Numbered from the stretch's first letter, positions 35,013-51,869 are shown. The stretch: DNA of 57,260 bases from Proteiniphilum sp. (GCA_018433945.1 JAHDQF010000025.1:1-57260), one strand, 5' to 3'. The notes: generated from the sequence alone by a model not told the origin. A program made the numbers and translations.

Positions 35013-35918
35013 ATGTGGAAAGAGAAATTCATAGATTATCTCCGCTATGAGAAGAACTACTCCTCTCAAACGGAGATTTCTTATTACAGGGATATCTCTC
35101 AGTTTGAAACATTCATCATAGCCCAATCCGGATCGTTCGACCCGGCAGCAGTGGAGAGCGACCAGATCCGCGACTGGTTGATCCACCTCATGGATGAGGG
35201 GGTGAAAGCCAGATCCGTGAACAGGAAGCTAAGTGCCGTGAAATCATTCTTTCGCTACCTGAAACGCAAAGGCTTTATCAGCATTAATCCCGCAACGGGG
35301 ATCAATGGCCCCAGAACACCCAAAAAACTGCCGGGGTTTGTCAAAGATCGCGAGATGTCGCAGGTTATCGACGGCCCGGAGGAGTTCAGCGATGACTTCA
35401 CTGGTCACCGCGACCGCTTCCTCATGGAACTACTTTATCTCACCGGTATGCGTCGTGCCGAGCTGATTGCACTGCGCGACAGCGATATTGATTTCGAGAA
35501 TTGCACGCTTCGGGTCACCGGTAAGCGAAACAAACAGCGCATCATCCCTTTCTCGCCCGATACGGGAAAAAAAATAAAAGACTACATTGGGAAAAGAGAG
35601 GCGGAAGTGGAAAACAAATCCCCTTTTCTCTTTGTTAAGAAAGATGGAACCCCCTTATACCCGAAGCTTGTGTACAACATCATCCACTCACACCTGAACA
35701 GCATCCCCACCCTTTCCAGGAGAAGTCCTCATGTGCTGCGCCATTCATTCGCCACGGAGATGCTCAACAACGGGGCCGATATCAATGCAGTGAAAGAGCT
35801 GCTGGGACACTCCAGCCTCGCTTCCACCCAGATTTATACCCACGTGACACTGGAAGAGATGAAAAAAACATATGATCTCGCCCACCCCAGGGCACATAAC
35901 AAAATGAAGGAGGAATAG
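35013..35918 (+). CDS. xerC: Tyrosine recombinase, XerC/XerD-like
   Basis: 301 residues, the length of chromosomal Xer recombinases. N-terminal SAM-like DNA-binding domain (FIDYLRYEKNYSSQTEISYY to about 90), then the catalytic domain with all six expected residues: R147 (TGMRRAEL), K171 (TGKRNKQR), H240 and R243 (HVLRHSFATEML), H266 (LLGHSSLASTQIY) and the nucleophile Y275. Located between rpsU and hpf, in conserved housekeeping surroundings without phage or integron genes, so a role in chromosome dimer resolution is more likely than mobile-element integration. The C or D identity cannot be decided from sequence alone. hpf starts 1 nt after its stop. Confidence 0.85.
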   Translation: MWKEKFIDYLRYEKNYSSQTEISYYRDISQFETFIIAQSGSFDPAAVESDQIRDWLIHLMDEGVKARSVNRKLSAVKSFFRYLKRKGFISINPATGINGPRTPKKLPGFVKDREMSQVIDGPEEFSDDFTGHRDRFLMELLYLTGMRRAELIALRDSDIDFENCTLRVTGKRNKQRIIPFSPDTGKKIKDYIGKREAEVENKSPFLFVKKDGTPLYPKLVYNIIHSHLNSIPTLSRRSPHVLRHSFATEMLNNGADINAVKELLGHSSLASTQIYTHVTLEEMKKTYDLAHPRAHNKMKEE

Positions 35919-35919
35919 T

Positions 35920-36216
35920 ATGGAAATGACGATTCAATCTGTAAACTTCGACGCCACTGAACAGCTGAAAGCTTATGTGGAGAAGAAAGTAAAAAAACTG
36001 GAACGCTTCTCTGACGACATCATTCTGGCAGAGGTAATCATGAAAGTGATAAAACCGGAAACAGCCAACAACAAAGAGGTCTCCGTAAAGCTAAACCTCA
36101 GACACAAAGAGGCATTCGCCAGCAAGATCGCCGACACATTCGAGGAGGCCGTGAACCTGTGCTTGATGGCACTTGAAAAACAAATCCAGAAGACCAAAGA
36201 AAAAAAAGATCGGTAA
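35920..36216 (+). CDS. hpf: Ribosome hibernation-promoting factor, short form
   Basis: 98 residues, the short HPF/YfiA (RaiA) type without the C-terminal dimerisation domain. IQSVNFDATEQLKAYVEKKVKKLERF, DDIILAEVIMKVIKPE and VSVKLNLRHKEAFASKIADTFEEAVN carry the expected beta-alpha-beta-beta-beta-alpha pattern. It binds the 30S decoding region in stationary phase and stops translation. It is translated right behind the recombinase gene. The stop codon lies inside the stem of a terminator hairpin (36208-36231). The last residues (KTKEKKDR) form a basic tail. Confidence 0.92.
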   Translation: MEMTIQSVNFDATEQLKAYVEKKVKKLERFSDDIILAEVIMKVIKPETANNKEVSVKLNLRHKEAFASKIADTFEEAVNLCLMALEKQIQKTKEKKDR

Positions 36217-36231
36217 TCCAAAAAACCGATC
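36208..36231 (+). terminator. Terminator overlapping the hpf stop codon
   Basis: GATCGGT (36208-36214) pairs with ACCGATC (36225-36231); the stop TAA (36214-36216) begins at the end of the 5' arm. A short AAATATTTT follows and overlaps the next promoter. Confidence 0.5.
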
Positions 36232-36237
36232 AAATAT

Positions 36238-36268
36238 TTTGGCATCAAAAAAAATATCACTACCTTTG
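36238..36268 (+). promoter_or_regulatory. Promoter of the tRNA operon
   Basis: TTTG at 36238-36241, 19-nt spacer, TACCTTTG at 36261-36268: a full Bacteroidota -33/-7 match, 53 nt before the first tRNA. Confidence 0.8.
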
Positions 36269-36270
36269 CG

Positions 36271-36303
36271 ACCGTTTCTCCCCCAATCTGGGGCAGAAAC
36301 GGT
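36271..36303 (+). ncRNA. Leader hairpin of the tRNA operon
   Basis: ACCGTTTCT (36271-36279) pairs perfectly with AGAAACGGT (36295-36303), and CCCC (36281-36284) pairs with GGGG (36290-36293) above a C-C mismatch. It starts about where transcription should begin, so the primary transcript would open with a stable hairpin. It may protect the precursor or serve in processing; it is not followed by a T run. Confidence 0.5.
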
Positions 36304-36320
36304 TAAAAGTAAGTAAATAA

Positions 36321-36394
36321 GCCTCTTTAGCTCAGTTGGCCAGAGCACGTGATTTGTAATCTCGGGGTCGTTGGTTCGAATCCGACAAGAGGCT
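36321..36394 (+). tRNA. tRNA-Thr (TGT)
   Basis: Acceptor GCCTCTT/AAGAGGC, D arm GCTC...GAGC, T arm GTTGG/CCGAC, discriminator T36394. The anticodon loop TTTGTAA gives TGT (reads ACA). The anticodon stem CGTGA/TCTCG has a T-T mismatch at pair 29-41. CCA is not encoded. Confidence 0.93.
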
Positions 36395-36405
36395 CAGGCA
36401 TATAA

Positions 36406-36491
36406 GGGCAGTTACCAGAGTGGCCAAATGGGGCTGACTGTAACTCAGCTGGCTTACGCCTTCGGTGGTTCGAATCCATCACTGCCCACCA
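36406..36491 (+). tRNA. tRNA-Tyr (GTA)
   Basis: Class II tRNA with long variable arm. Acceptor GGGCAGT (36406-36412) with ACTGCCC (36481-36487), discriminator A36488 and encoded CCA (36489-36491). Anticodon stem CTGA/TCAG with loop CTGTAAC gives GTA. Confidence 0.95.
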
Positions 36492-36567
36492 GGTCTGAGG
36501 TGTTGATGTGATGATGAGTTGATTGAATCAACCATTCAGCACATCGGTAAATCATCAAATCAATTAT

Positions 36568-36643
36568 GCGGAAGTAGCTCAGTTGATAGAGCATTAGCCT
36601 TCCAAGCTGAGGGTCGCGGGTTTGAGTCCCGTCTTCCGCTCCA
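36568..36643 (+). tRNA. tRNA-Gly (TCC)
   Basis: Acceptor GCGGAAG with CTTCCGC, discriminator T, encoded CCA (36641-36643). Anticodon loop CTTCCAA gives TCC (reads GGA and GGG). Confidence 0.95.
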
Positions 36644-36649
36644 GTGATC

Positions 36650-36721
<72 letters not shown>

Positions 36722-36856
36722 CAGCGACAGATTGGTCGATGTTTCATCAGGACAAAAGGCAGGGAGCCGGGTGTCTTGTGTTTCACTGTTTACTGATTAC
36801 TGACGAAAGAATTGAAAATACAATATTTTATTTTACACTAATTAATAGGACATTTT

Positions 36857-38044
36857 ATGGCAAAAGAACATTTTAACCGGACAAAACCGCATGTGAACAT
36901 CGGTACGATCGGTCACGTTGACCACGGTAAAACGACTTTAACAGCTGCTATCACTACTGTTTTAGCAAAAAAAGGGTTCTCGGAAATTCGTTCGTTCGAC
37001 TCCATCGACAACGCTCCCGAAGAAAAGGAGAGAGGTATTACCATCAACACGTCACACGTTGAATACCAAACTGAAAACCGACACTATGCGCACGTTGACT
37101 GCCCGGGACACGCAGACTATGTGAAGAACATGGTTACCGGTGCTGCCCAGATGGACGGTGCCATCATCGTAGTGGCTGCTACCGACGGTCCGATGCCACA
37201 GACCCGCGAGCATATCCTGCTGGCCCGTCAGGTAAACGTTCCCAGGCTGGTTGTCTTCATGAACAAGGTTGACCTGGTTGATGACGAAGAGATGTTGGAA
37301 CTGGTGGAAATGGAAATGCGAGAACTGCTTTCGTTCTACAATTTCGACGGCGACAACACCCCGGTGATCCGCGGTTCTGCACTCGGCGCCCTGAACGGTG
37401 ATCCCAAATGGGAAGATAAAATTGTCGAGCTGATGGATGCTGTTGACACCTGGATTCCGCTGCCTCCGCGTGATGTGGACAAACCGTTCCTGATGCCGGT
37501 GGAAGACGTATTCTCCATCACCGGTCGTGGGACCGTAGCCACCGGCCGCATCGAAACAGGTGTCATCAAAACAGGTGAAGAGGTACAGATCATCGGTCTC
37601 GGTGCAGAAGGCAAAAAATCAGTCGTTACCGGTGTGGAAATGTTCCGCAAGATCCTCGATGAAGGACAGGCTGGTGACAACGTAGGTCTTTTGCTGCGTG
37701 GTATCGACAAGGACGAAATCAAGCGTGGTATGGTGATCTCTCACCCGGGCAAGGTGAAACCTCACTCCAGGTTCAAGGCTGAGGTTTACATCCTGAAGAA
37801 AGAAGAAGGTGGACGTCACACGCCGTTCCACAACCACTATCGCCCACAGTTCTACATCCGTACCCTCGACGTGACCGGTGAGATCCAGTTGCCTGAAGGC
37901 GTGGAAATGGTGATGCCTGGTGACAACGTGACCATCGAGGTGGAACTGATCTACCCGGTAGCATGTAACGTAGGTCTCCGTTTCGCTATCCGCGAAGGTG
38001 GACGTACCGTGGGTGCCGGTCAGATCACGGAACTGCTCGACTAA
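36857..38044 (+). CDS. tuf: Elongation factor Tu
   Basis: GTPase that brings aminoacyl-tRNA to the ribosome. 395 residues. G1 loop GHVDHGKT (19-26), the [12 protein letters not shown] switch [13 protein letters not shown] (G3), NKVDLVDD (G4), [16 protein letters not shown] (G5), then domains 2 ([19 protein letters not shown]) and 3 ([21 protein letters not shown], ending [14 protein letters not shown]). It lies after the tRNA genes and before tRNA-Trp-secE-nusG, the classic order in bacteria. Two hairpins follow the stop. Confidence 0.98.
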   Translation: MAKEHFNRTKPHVNIGTIGHVDHGKTTLTAAITTVLAKKGFSEIRSFDSIDNAPEEKERGITINTSHVEYQTENRHYAHVDCPGHADYVKNMVTGAAQMDGAIIVVAATDGPMPQTREHILLARQVNVPRLVVFMNKVDLVDDEEMLELVEMEMRELLSFYNFDGDNTPVIRGSALGALNGDPKWEDKIVELMDAVDTWIPLPPRDVDKPFLMPVEDVFSITGRGTVATGRIETGVIKTGEEVQIIGLGAEGKKSVVTGVEMFRKILDEGQAGDNVGLLLRGIDKDEIKRGMVISHPGKVKPHSRFKAEVYILKKEEGGRHTPFHNHYRPQFYIRTLDVTGEIQLPEGVEMVMPGDNVTIEVELIYPVACNVGLRFAIREGGRTVGAGQITELLD

Positions 38045-38051
38045 TGACCTC

Positions 38052-38128
38052 CTGGCTCCCGGAAGGGGGAAACCAGAGGGTGCTTTGAATATGACTGCTC
38101 CAAAGAGCCTCCCCGGAAGGGGAGGTTT
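38052..38128 (+). terminator. Two GGAA-loop hairpins after tuf
   Basis: The first is CTGG...CCAG (38052-38055 with 38073-38076) enclosing CTCCC and GGGGG around a GGAA loop. The second is CCTCCCC (38108-38114), loop GGAA, GGGGAGG (38119-38125), then TTT. The second looks like a terminator, but the T run is short, so part of transcription may continue into tRNA-Trp and secE. Confidence 0.6.
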
Positions 38129-38143
38129 GCAGGGGCAGTGAAT

Positions 38144-38216
38144 ACGGGTCTAGCTCAGTTGGTAGAGCACTGGTCTCCAAAACCAGGTGTCGGGAGTTCG
38201 AGTCTCTCGACCCGTG
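38144..38216 (+). tRNA. tRNA-Trp (CCA)
   Basis: Acceptor ACGGGTC (38144-38150) pairs with GACCCGT (38209-38215), discriminator G38216. Anticodon stem CTGGT/ACCAG with loop CTCCAAA gives CCA. T arm GGGAGTTCGAGTCTCTC (with a G-U pair). In its usual place before secE. Confidence 0.95.
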
Positions 38217-38235
38217 CACATACGATCCGAATTAA

Positions 38236-38427
38236 ATGAAAAAAATAGTTGCATATCTCAGGGATGCTTATAACGAATTGGTTTATAAGGTATCCTGGCC
38301 ATCCAAAGAAGAACTCTCCGGCAGTACGGTAATTGTATTGATTGCTTCCCTTATAATTGCCCTGATCGTGTTCGGTATGGATTCCTTGTTTGAGTGGGTA
38401 TTAAAACTCCTCTACGGTATTTTGTAA
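38236..38427 (+). CDS. secE: Preprotein translocase subunit SecE
   Basis: Essential small subunit of the SecYEG channel. 63 residues, the short single-span form. An amphipathic N-terminal helix (IVAYLRDAYNELVYKVSWPSKEEL, with the conserved VxWPSxEE) precedes one membrane segment (STVIVLIASLIIALIVFGMD). It lies between tRNA-Trp and nusG. Confidence 0.95.
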   Translation: MKKIVAYLRDAYNELVYKVSWPSKEELSGSTVIVLIASLIIALIVFGMDSLFEWVLKLLYGIL

Positions 38428-38447
38428 TCATCTGAATAAAAGAGACT

Positions 38448-38990
38448 ATGACTGAAGAGAGAAAGAAATGGTACGTATTGCGTGCTGTTAGTGGAAAAGA
38501 AAACAAAGTCAAAGAGTATCTTGAGTCAGAGATTAAAAAAACCGATTTAGGAAAGTATATTTCTCAGGTTCTCATCCCCACGGAAAAGACTTACACGGTA
38601 CGAAACGGAAAGAAAGTGATGAAAGAACGCGCTTATCTTCCCGGTTATGTACTTATTGAGGCTGAACTGACGGGTGAGGTCATTCACGAACTGAAGAATA
38701 TCAACTACGTTGCAGGCTTTCTGCCCAACACCACTGATCCGCAACCCCTGCGGGAATCGGAAGTGAAACGCATCCTCGGCACGATGGATGAACTGGAAGA
38801 GGCAGGCGACGAATTGGATATGAAATACTACGTGGGAGAAAATGTGAAAGTGATCGGAGGTCCTTTCAGCAGCTTCTCCGGTGTGGTGGAAGAGGTGAAC
38901 GACGAGAGGAAGAAACTCAAAGTGATGGTGAAGATCTTCGGGAGAAAACAGCTCCTGGAGCTCAGTTATATGCAAGTAGAGAAAGAATAG
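38448..38990 (+). CDS. nusG: Transcription antitermination factor NusG
   Basis: Binds RNA polymerase and couples it to the ribosome. 180 residues. NGN domain (KKWYVLRAVSGKENKVKEYL; ERAYLPGYVLIEAELTGEV; INYVAGFLPN) followed by a C-terminal KOW domain (GENVKVIGGPFSSFSGVVEEV). Upstream of rplK as usual. It lacks long insertions. Confidence 0.96.
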   Translation: MTEERKKWYVLRAVSGKENKVKEYLESEIKKTDLGKYISQVLIPTEKTYTVRNGKKVMKERAYLPGYVLIEAELTGEVIHELKNINYVAGFLPNTTDPQPLRESEVKRILGTMDELEEAGDELDMKYYVGENVKVIGGPFSSFSGVVEEVNDERKKLKVMVKIFGRKQLLELSYMQVEKE

Positions 38991-39065
38991 TCAGCAATTT
39001 GGTTACGCAGATTCTGTAAGTTCTTCAATGTGTTTCGAAAACCGTAATTTATTAAAATCAAGAAA

Positions 39066-39515
39066 ATGGCTAAAGAAGTTGCCGGACAACTAAAATTACA
39101 AATCAAAGGAGGAGCTGCAAATCCATCTCCCCCGGTAGGACCCGCACTGGGTTCCAAAGGGATCAACATCATGGAGTTTTGCAAGCAATTCAATGCCAGA
39201 ACTCAGGACAAAGCCGGTAAAGTGTTGCCAGTGGTGATCACCTATTATACCGACAAGTCGTTTGATTTTATTGTTAAGACACCACCGGTTGCGATTCAGT
39301 TATTAGAAGCCACGAAGCTCAAGAGCGGTTCGGCAGAACCCAACCGTGTAAAGGTTGCTGAAATCACCTGGGAACAGGTGAAGACCATTGCCGAGGAGAA
39401 GATGACCGACTTGAACTGCTTCACACTTGAATCCGCAATGCGCATGGTAGCGGGAACGGCTCGAAGCATGGGTATCACAGTGAATGGGGAATTCCCGGAA
39501 ATGAATAACAACTAA
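39066..39515 (+). CDS. rplK: 50S ribosomal protein uL11
   Basis: 149 residues. N-terminal domain [20 protein letters not shown] (the thiopeptide-binding Pro-rich helix) and the C-terminal rRNA-binding domain ([31 protein letters not shown]). Part of the GTPase-associated centre. Followed by rplA after 14 nt. Confidence 0.97.
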   Translation: MAKEVAGQLKLQIKGGAANPSPPVGPALGSKGINIMEFCKQFNARTQDKAGKVLPVVITYYTDKSFDFIVKTPPVAIQLLEATKLKSGSAEPNRVKVAEITWEQVKTIAEEKMTDLNCFTLESAMRMVAGTARSMGITVNGEFPEMNNN

Positions 39516-39529
39516 ACTTCAATTGAGAC

Positions 39530-40228
39530 ATGAGTAAACTAACAAAAAATCAAAAGTTGGCTTTAAGCAAGATTGAAGTGGGCAAGACCTATACACTGAA
39601 AGAAGCATCTGCATTGGTGAAGGAGATTAGCACCACCAAATTTGATGCCTCAGTAGATATCGATGTACGCCTCGGCGTAGATCCGCGCAAAGCTAACCAG
39701 ATGGTGAGGGGCGTTGTCTCTTTGCCACATGGAACAGGTAAACAAGTAAGAGTTCTTGTATTGTGTTCTCCGGAGGCTGAGGCCGATGCGAAAGCAGCGG
39801 GCGCAGACTATGTGGGACTCGATGAATATATCGACAAGATTAAAGGCGGTTGGACCGATGTGGATGTGATCATCACACAACCACAGATCATGGGTAAGAT
39901 CGGGGCGCTGGGCCGTATTTTGGGTCCCCGCGGACTGATGCCGAACCCAAAAAGCGGTACTGTAACCCCCGACGTGGCCAAGGCCGTGCAGGAGGTAAAA
40001 CAGGGGAAGATCGACTTTAAGGTTGACAAAGCCGGTATCATTCACACCTCGATTGGAAAAGTATCTTTTAAGCCGGAACAGATTCGGGACAACGCGAAGG
40101 AATTTATTCAGACGTTGATCAAACTGAAACCAACTGCGGCAAAAGGTACCTATGTGAAGAGTATTTATCTTTCCAGTACGATGAGTCCAGGAATTAAAGT
40201 GGACCCCAAATCGGCAGATGAAATCTAA
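39530..40228 (+). CDS. rplA: 50S ribosomal protein uL1
   Basis: 232 residues. Conserved blocks: [50 protein letters not shown], and the C-terminal [11 protein letters not shown]. Forms the mobile L1 stalk at the tRNA exit. In many bacteria L1 represses its own operon; no L1-binding mimic was sought in detail here. Confidence 0.97.
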   Translation: MSKLTKNQKLALSKIEVGKTYTLKEASALVKEISTTKFDASVDIDVRLGVDPRKANQMVRGVVSLPHGTGKQVRVLVLCSPEAEADAKAAGADYVGLDEYIDKIKGGWTDVDVIITQPQIMGKIGALGRILGPRGLMPNPKSGTVTPDVAKAVQEVKQGKIDFKVDKAGIIHTSIGKVSFKPEQIRDNAKEFIQTLIKLKPTAAKGTYVKSIYLSSTMSPGIKVDPKSADEI

Positions 40229-40246
40229 TGAACGAAACAGAAATCT

Positions 40247-40768
40247 ATGAAAAAGGAAGATAAACAACGCGTAATCGCCCAAATCGAAGCCAATCTCCAG
40301 GAGTATGAAAATTTCTACCTTGCTGATATTGCCACGCTCAACGCGGCAAAGACCAGCAAGCTGAGAAGAGAATGCTCCAAGGAGGAGATCAAGCTGATGG
40401 TGGTGAAGAATACCTTGCTGCAGAAAGCGTTTGAGTCGCTCGAAGGAAACTATGAAGAGCTCTACCCCATTCTGAAGGGTAACACAGCCATCATGTTCTC
40501 CAACGCAGCGAATGCACCTGCCAGGCTGATTGACCGATACAAGGCCGATAAAGTACCCGCATTCAAGGGAGCCTACGTACAGGAGAGCTTCTTTATTGGT
40601 GAGGGTGCACTGAAAGACCTGGTCAACATCAAGAGCAAGACAGAGCTTATCGGCGATGTGATTGCACTGTTGCAGTCACCTGCAAAGAATGTGATCTCCG
40701 CGCTCCAGTCGGGGGGAACCTTGCTGCATGGCGTACTCAAAACATTGTCGGAAAAGGAAGAAGCCTGA
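40247..40768 (+). CDS. rplJ: 50S ribosomal protein uL10
   Basis: 173 residues. It anchors the L7/L12 dimers through its C-terminal helix. Visible are RVIAQIEANLQEYENFYLAD, SKLRRECSKEEIKLMVVKNTLL and the C-terminal SALQSGGTLLHGVLKTLSEKEEA. The gap to rplA is only 18 nt, so the usual long L10 leader that controls translation in other bacteria is absent here. 123 nt separate it from rplL. Confidence 0.96.
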   Translation: MKKEDKQRVIAQIEANLQEYENFYLADIATLNAAKTSKLRRECSKEEIKLMVVKNTLLQKAFESLEGNYEELYPILKGNTAIMFSNAANAPARLIDRYKADKVPAFKGAYVQESFFIGEGALKDLVNIKSKTELIGDVIALLQSPAKNVISALQSGGTLLHGVLKTLSEKEEA

Positions 40769-40891
40769 TAAAAAAGAGGAACCTTTTCCCCATGAGCGCT
40801 GCCCCTGGCAGCAAGGAGGAGACCACCTTCCCAAAAAATCAACATCAACATCAACAAACAGAATTAGTAATCAATTTAAACAAATACAACA

Positions 40892-41269
40892 ATGGCAGAC
40901 TTAAAAAAATTTGCTGAAGAATTAGTAAACTTGACCGTTAAAGAGGTAAACGAACTGGCTGAAATCCTGAAAACGGAATATGGCATCGAACCGGCTGCTG
41001 CCGCTGTAGCTGTTGCTGCTGGTCCCGCCGCCGCAAGCGAAGCCGCAGTAGAAGAAAAAACCTCTTTCGACGTGATCCTGAAAAGTGCAGGTTCCGCCAA
41101 GCTGGCTGTGGTGAAGGCAGTGAAGGAACTTACCGGTCTCGGCCTGAAAGAAGCCAAGGACCTGGTGGACGGAGCTCCCAACGAATTGAAAAAAGGTGTA
41201 ACAAAAGACGAAGCGGAAGCTTTGAAAAAACAACTTGAAGAGGCTGGGGCAGAAGTTGAACTTAAATAA
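40892..41269 (+). CDS. rplL: 50S ribosomal protein bL12 (L7/L12)
   Basis: 125 residues. N-terminal dimerisation helix ([20 protein letters not shown]), an Ala-rich hinge ([20 protein letters not shown]), and the C-terminal factor-binding domain ([39 protein letters not shown]). The stalk protein that recruits translation factors. A strong hairpin lies after it, before rpoB. Confidence 0.97.
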   Translation: MADLKKFAEELVNLTVKEVNELAEILKTEYGIEPAAAAVAVAAGPAAASEAAVEEKTSFDVILKSAGSAKLAVVKAVKELTGLGLKEAKDLVDGAPNELKKGVTKDEAEALKKQLEEAGAEVELK

Positions 41270-41293
41270 CATTTACCTGAATCAGGTGAATAT

Positions 41294-41330
41294 GGTTAGG
41301 AATCTTCTTCCGGAAGATTCTTAACCTTTT
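41294..41330 (+). terminator. Attenuator hairpin between rplL and rpoB
   Basis: A 14-bp stem with one G-U pair: GGTTAGGAATCTTC (41294-41307), loop TTCCG, GAAGATTCTTAACC (41313-41326), then TTTT. Partial termination here would set the ratio of ribosomal protein to polymerase transcripts, as known for the rplL-rpoB gap in other bacteria. Confidence 0.75.
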
Positions 41331-41365
41331 GTGTCAATATATATTCGGTTCCTAAACTCATTTCC

Positions 41366-45178
<3,813 letters not shown>

Positions 45179-45181
45179 TAC

Positions 45182-45233
45182 TTCCCCGCGGAAGCCAGGG
45201 TCACTTCATGTGGCCCTGCACCCCTCTGGGGAA
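45182..45233 (+). promoter_or_regulatory. Structured spacer between rpoB and rpoC
   Basis: CAGGGTCAC (45196-45204) pairs with GTGGCCCTG (45210-45218; one G-U) around TTCAT, and this lies within an outer stem TTCCCC (45182-45187)/GGGGAA (45228-45233). No T run follows, so it is not a plain terminator. It may be an RNA processing site or a barrier in the rpoBC transcript. Confidence 0.5.
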
Positions 45234-45277
45234 ACAGATTTACAACCCCCCATTAACTCTTTATATACAAAACATAT

Positions 45278-49564
<4,287 letters not shown>

Positions 49565-49607
49565 TAGCTTTGAAATAACTTTTTGAAAAAAGTGCAACTT
49601 TCGATAT

Positions 49608-51698
49608 TCACGGTTTTTGTCCGGTCGACTTTTTCAGATAGTCGTAGATCGCCTGCTGCGCCCGTACGGGGGGCTCATCCGGTGAAGCAAGCTCTCTTTT
49701 AAAGATGTTATTCAGATGCTCATCTACCCATACGGCGCTCTGGTTATCTTCCAGCTGGATTTTCAGGATATCGATGATCTGCCGCTTCAGCAGCTCTGAG
49801 TAAACCGGGAAAGCCACCTCGATGCGGCGGTGCAGGTTGCGTTCCATCCAGTCGGCAGAGGTCAGGTAGATATTTTCTTCGCCGCCGTTCAGGAAGTACC
49901 AGACGCGGGCATGCTCCAGGTAGGCATCCACGATGCGTGTCACACGGATATTTTTGCTGTAAGGCTGATTGGGTACCAGGCAGCAGATACCCCGGATAAT
50001 CAAATCGATCTGCACGCCTGCCTCGCTGGCACGGTAGAGCGCGTTAATCATTCCCTTGTCCTCCAGGCTGTTCATCTTCAGTATGATCTGACCGATACCA
50101 CCCTGTCGTACCTGCTCAATCTCCCCCTCGATCATTTTATAGATTTCGGGAATCATGTTGAACTGCGTCACCAACAGATGTTTGAAATCGTGCGTATAAG
50201 GCTTCCCCTCCAACACGCGGAAGACCTCGTCAATATCTCTGATGATCTCCTTGTTCGATGTCAGCAATCCCTTGTCGGAATAGATGCGGGCTGTTTTCTC
50301 GTTGAAGTTGCCCGTACCCAGGTAGGCATACCCCTTGATCGGATCATTGGGGTCGTTGCTTCTCTTGCGCACGTAGGCCAGCTTGGCATGCACCTTCAGT
50401 CCCGGCAGGCTGTAGATGATCTTCACCCCCGCCTGTTGCATCAGTTCGGAGGAGAGGTAGTTGTTCTCCTCATCGAAGCGGGCCTTGAGCTCCACGAAGA
50501 CCGTCACCTTTTTGCCGTTCTTTGCCGCGCTGATCAGGCTGTTGATCACGGCCGAGTTCTCGGCCACCCGGTATTGGGTCACCTTTATCTCGACCACCTT
50601 GGGGTCGAAAGCAGCCTGCATCAGGAAACGTAACAGGTAATCAAACGACTGGTAGGGAAAATGCAACAATACATCCTGCTTCCGTAACACACGCAGGATG
50701 GAGGTGTTTGCTTCCAGTTCCGGCACACGCAGGGGCTGCGGCAGCCGTCGTTTCAACGAATCGCCTACCGGGTTAGGGAGATTAGCCAGATCTGACAGGT
50801 TCAGGTAACGTCCGGAAGGCAATAGCTCCTCCTCTTCAATTTCATAGGCTTCACACAGATAGCGCAGAAAATAATCCGGCATATCCTTGTCGTACTGAAA
50901 GCGGGTCACCGCACCAATCTTACGCTTGCGCACCTTGCGCAGGATCTCCTCTGCAATATCCTTCTGATCCTCATCCTCCAGTGAAAAATCGGCATCACGC
51001 GAAATCTTGATGCTGAAGCAGTCCACAATATCATATCCGGGAAAGACACTCTGCAAATTCGCCTTGATCACGTCGTCGATAAACATGATGTAATAATTGC
51101 CGCCCTGTTCAGGTAGTTCAATAAAGCGCGGTATCTTCGTGTAAGGTATTTTCATGATGGCGTACGTGTAACGACGGCCGTTCGACTCTTTCTTTTTTTC
51201 CTTCTTTCGTAAGCTGATAACCTGATAGATACGCCCATCCTGAATAAAGGAATGGATATCATTCTTCATGATGATCATGGGTTGCAGATAGGGGAATACC
51301 TCTTCGTTGAAATACTTCTCCACATAGGCGCGATGAAAAGGCTCCACCTGATCCGTCTGATACAACACAATCCTGTTTCTCCTGAGCTCGGGCAGTATCA
51401 TGTTGTTGAATATCTCATCATACTCTCTCTCCTGGGCAGTCACTTCCCGGTTGATCTCTGCAATGGTTCTCATTGCCTCCTCTACCGATTCGTCCCGCCT
51501 GATGCTCTCCAGCAGGGAACTGTGATAACCAGACACCCGTATCTTGTAGAACTCCTCCAGGTTGGAAGAGTAGATAGAGAGGAACTTGATCCGCTCATAG
51601 ATGGGGAGTCGTTCGTCTTTCGCCTCCAGGAGTACCCGGTAGTTGAAAGAGAGCCAGCTGATATCGCGTTTGAAGTAGGAGTAACTTTTAGGGTCCAT
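49608..51698 (-). CDS. ppk1: Polyphosphate kinase 1
   Basis: Makes polyphosphate from ATP. 696 residues. N-terminal domain (YFKRDISWLSFNYRVLLEAKD; LEEFYKIRVSGY), head domain, and two C-terminal domains with FVELKARFDEENN, the autophosphorylated His in GLKVHAKLAYVRKR, YLGTGNFNEKTARIYSDKG, a second His region (NLHRRIEVAFPVY) and YLTSADWMERN. Complete. A TAATTTTG box precedes it (51731-51738). Single gene, convergent with rpoC. Confidence 0.95.
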   Translation of the reverse strand: MDPKSYSYFKRDISWLSFNYRVLLEAKDERLPIYERIKFLSIYSSNLEEFYKIRVSGYHSSLLESIRRDESVEEAMRTIAEINREVTAQEREYDEIFNNMILPELRRNRIVLYQTDQVEPFHRAYVEKYFNEEVFPYLQPMIIMKNDIHSFIQDGRIYQVISLRKKEKKKESNGRRYTYAIMKIPYTKIPRFIELPEQGGNYYIMFIDDVIKANLQSVFPGYDIVDCFSIKISRDADFSLEDEDQKDIAEEILRKVRKRKIGAVTRFQYDKDMPDYFLRYLCEAYEIEEEELLPSGRYLNLSDLANLPNPVGDSLKRRLPQPLRVPELEANTSILRVLRKQDVLLHFPYQSFDYLLRFLMQAAFDPKVVEIKVTQYRVAENSAVINSLISAAKNGKKVTVFVELKARFDEENNYLSSELMQQAGVKIIYSLPGLKVHAKLAYVRKRSNDPNDPIKGYAYLGTGNFNEKTARIYSDKGLLTSNKEIIRDIDEVFRVLEGKPYTHDFKHLLVTQFNMIPEIYKMIEGEIEQVRQGGIGQIILKMNSLEDKGMINALYRASEAGVQIDLIIRGICCLVPNQPYSKNIRVTRIVDAYLEHARVWYFLNGGEENIYLTSADWMERNLHRRIEVAFPVYSELLKRQIIDILKIQLEDNQSAVWVDEHLNNIFKRELASPDEPPVRAQQAIYDYLKKSTGQKP

Positions 51699-51730
51699 TG
51701 TAACTGTTTTTGCCGTATAAGATTAAACTT

Positions 51731-51738
51731 CAAAATTA
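51731..51738 (-). promoter_or_regulatory. -7 box for ppk1
   Basis: Minus-strand TAATTTTG, 32 nt before the ppk1 ATG. The -33 element is weak. Confidence 0.5.
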
Positions 51739-51804
51739 GGAAGTTTGTTCGAATAAATCATCTTTTGCCTGAAAATAAAAAAATCATCCCCATTTTTGCC
51801 GAAA

Positions 51805-51838
51805 TTGTTAAAACAAAAGGACAAATGTTGTAAGTTTG
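51805..51838 (+). promoter_or_regulatory. Promoter for the DUF368-phosphoesterase pair
   Basis: TTG at 51805-51807, 23-nt spacer, TAAGTTTG at 51831-51838; the ATG at 51870 is 31 nt away. Confidence 0.6.
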
Positions 51839-51869
51839 TGCTTTCTTAGAGATCCAACAGAATAAGCAT

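Noticed and set aside
35013-35918. Integrase of a mobile element
   Set aside because: Xer-like length and residues, and conserved housekeeping neighbours; no att sites or cargo.
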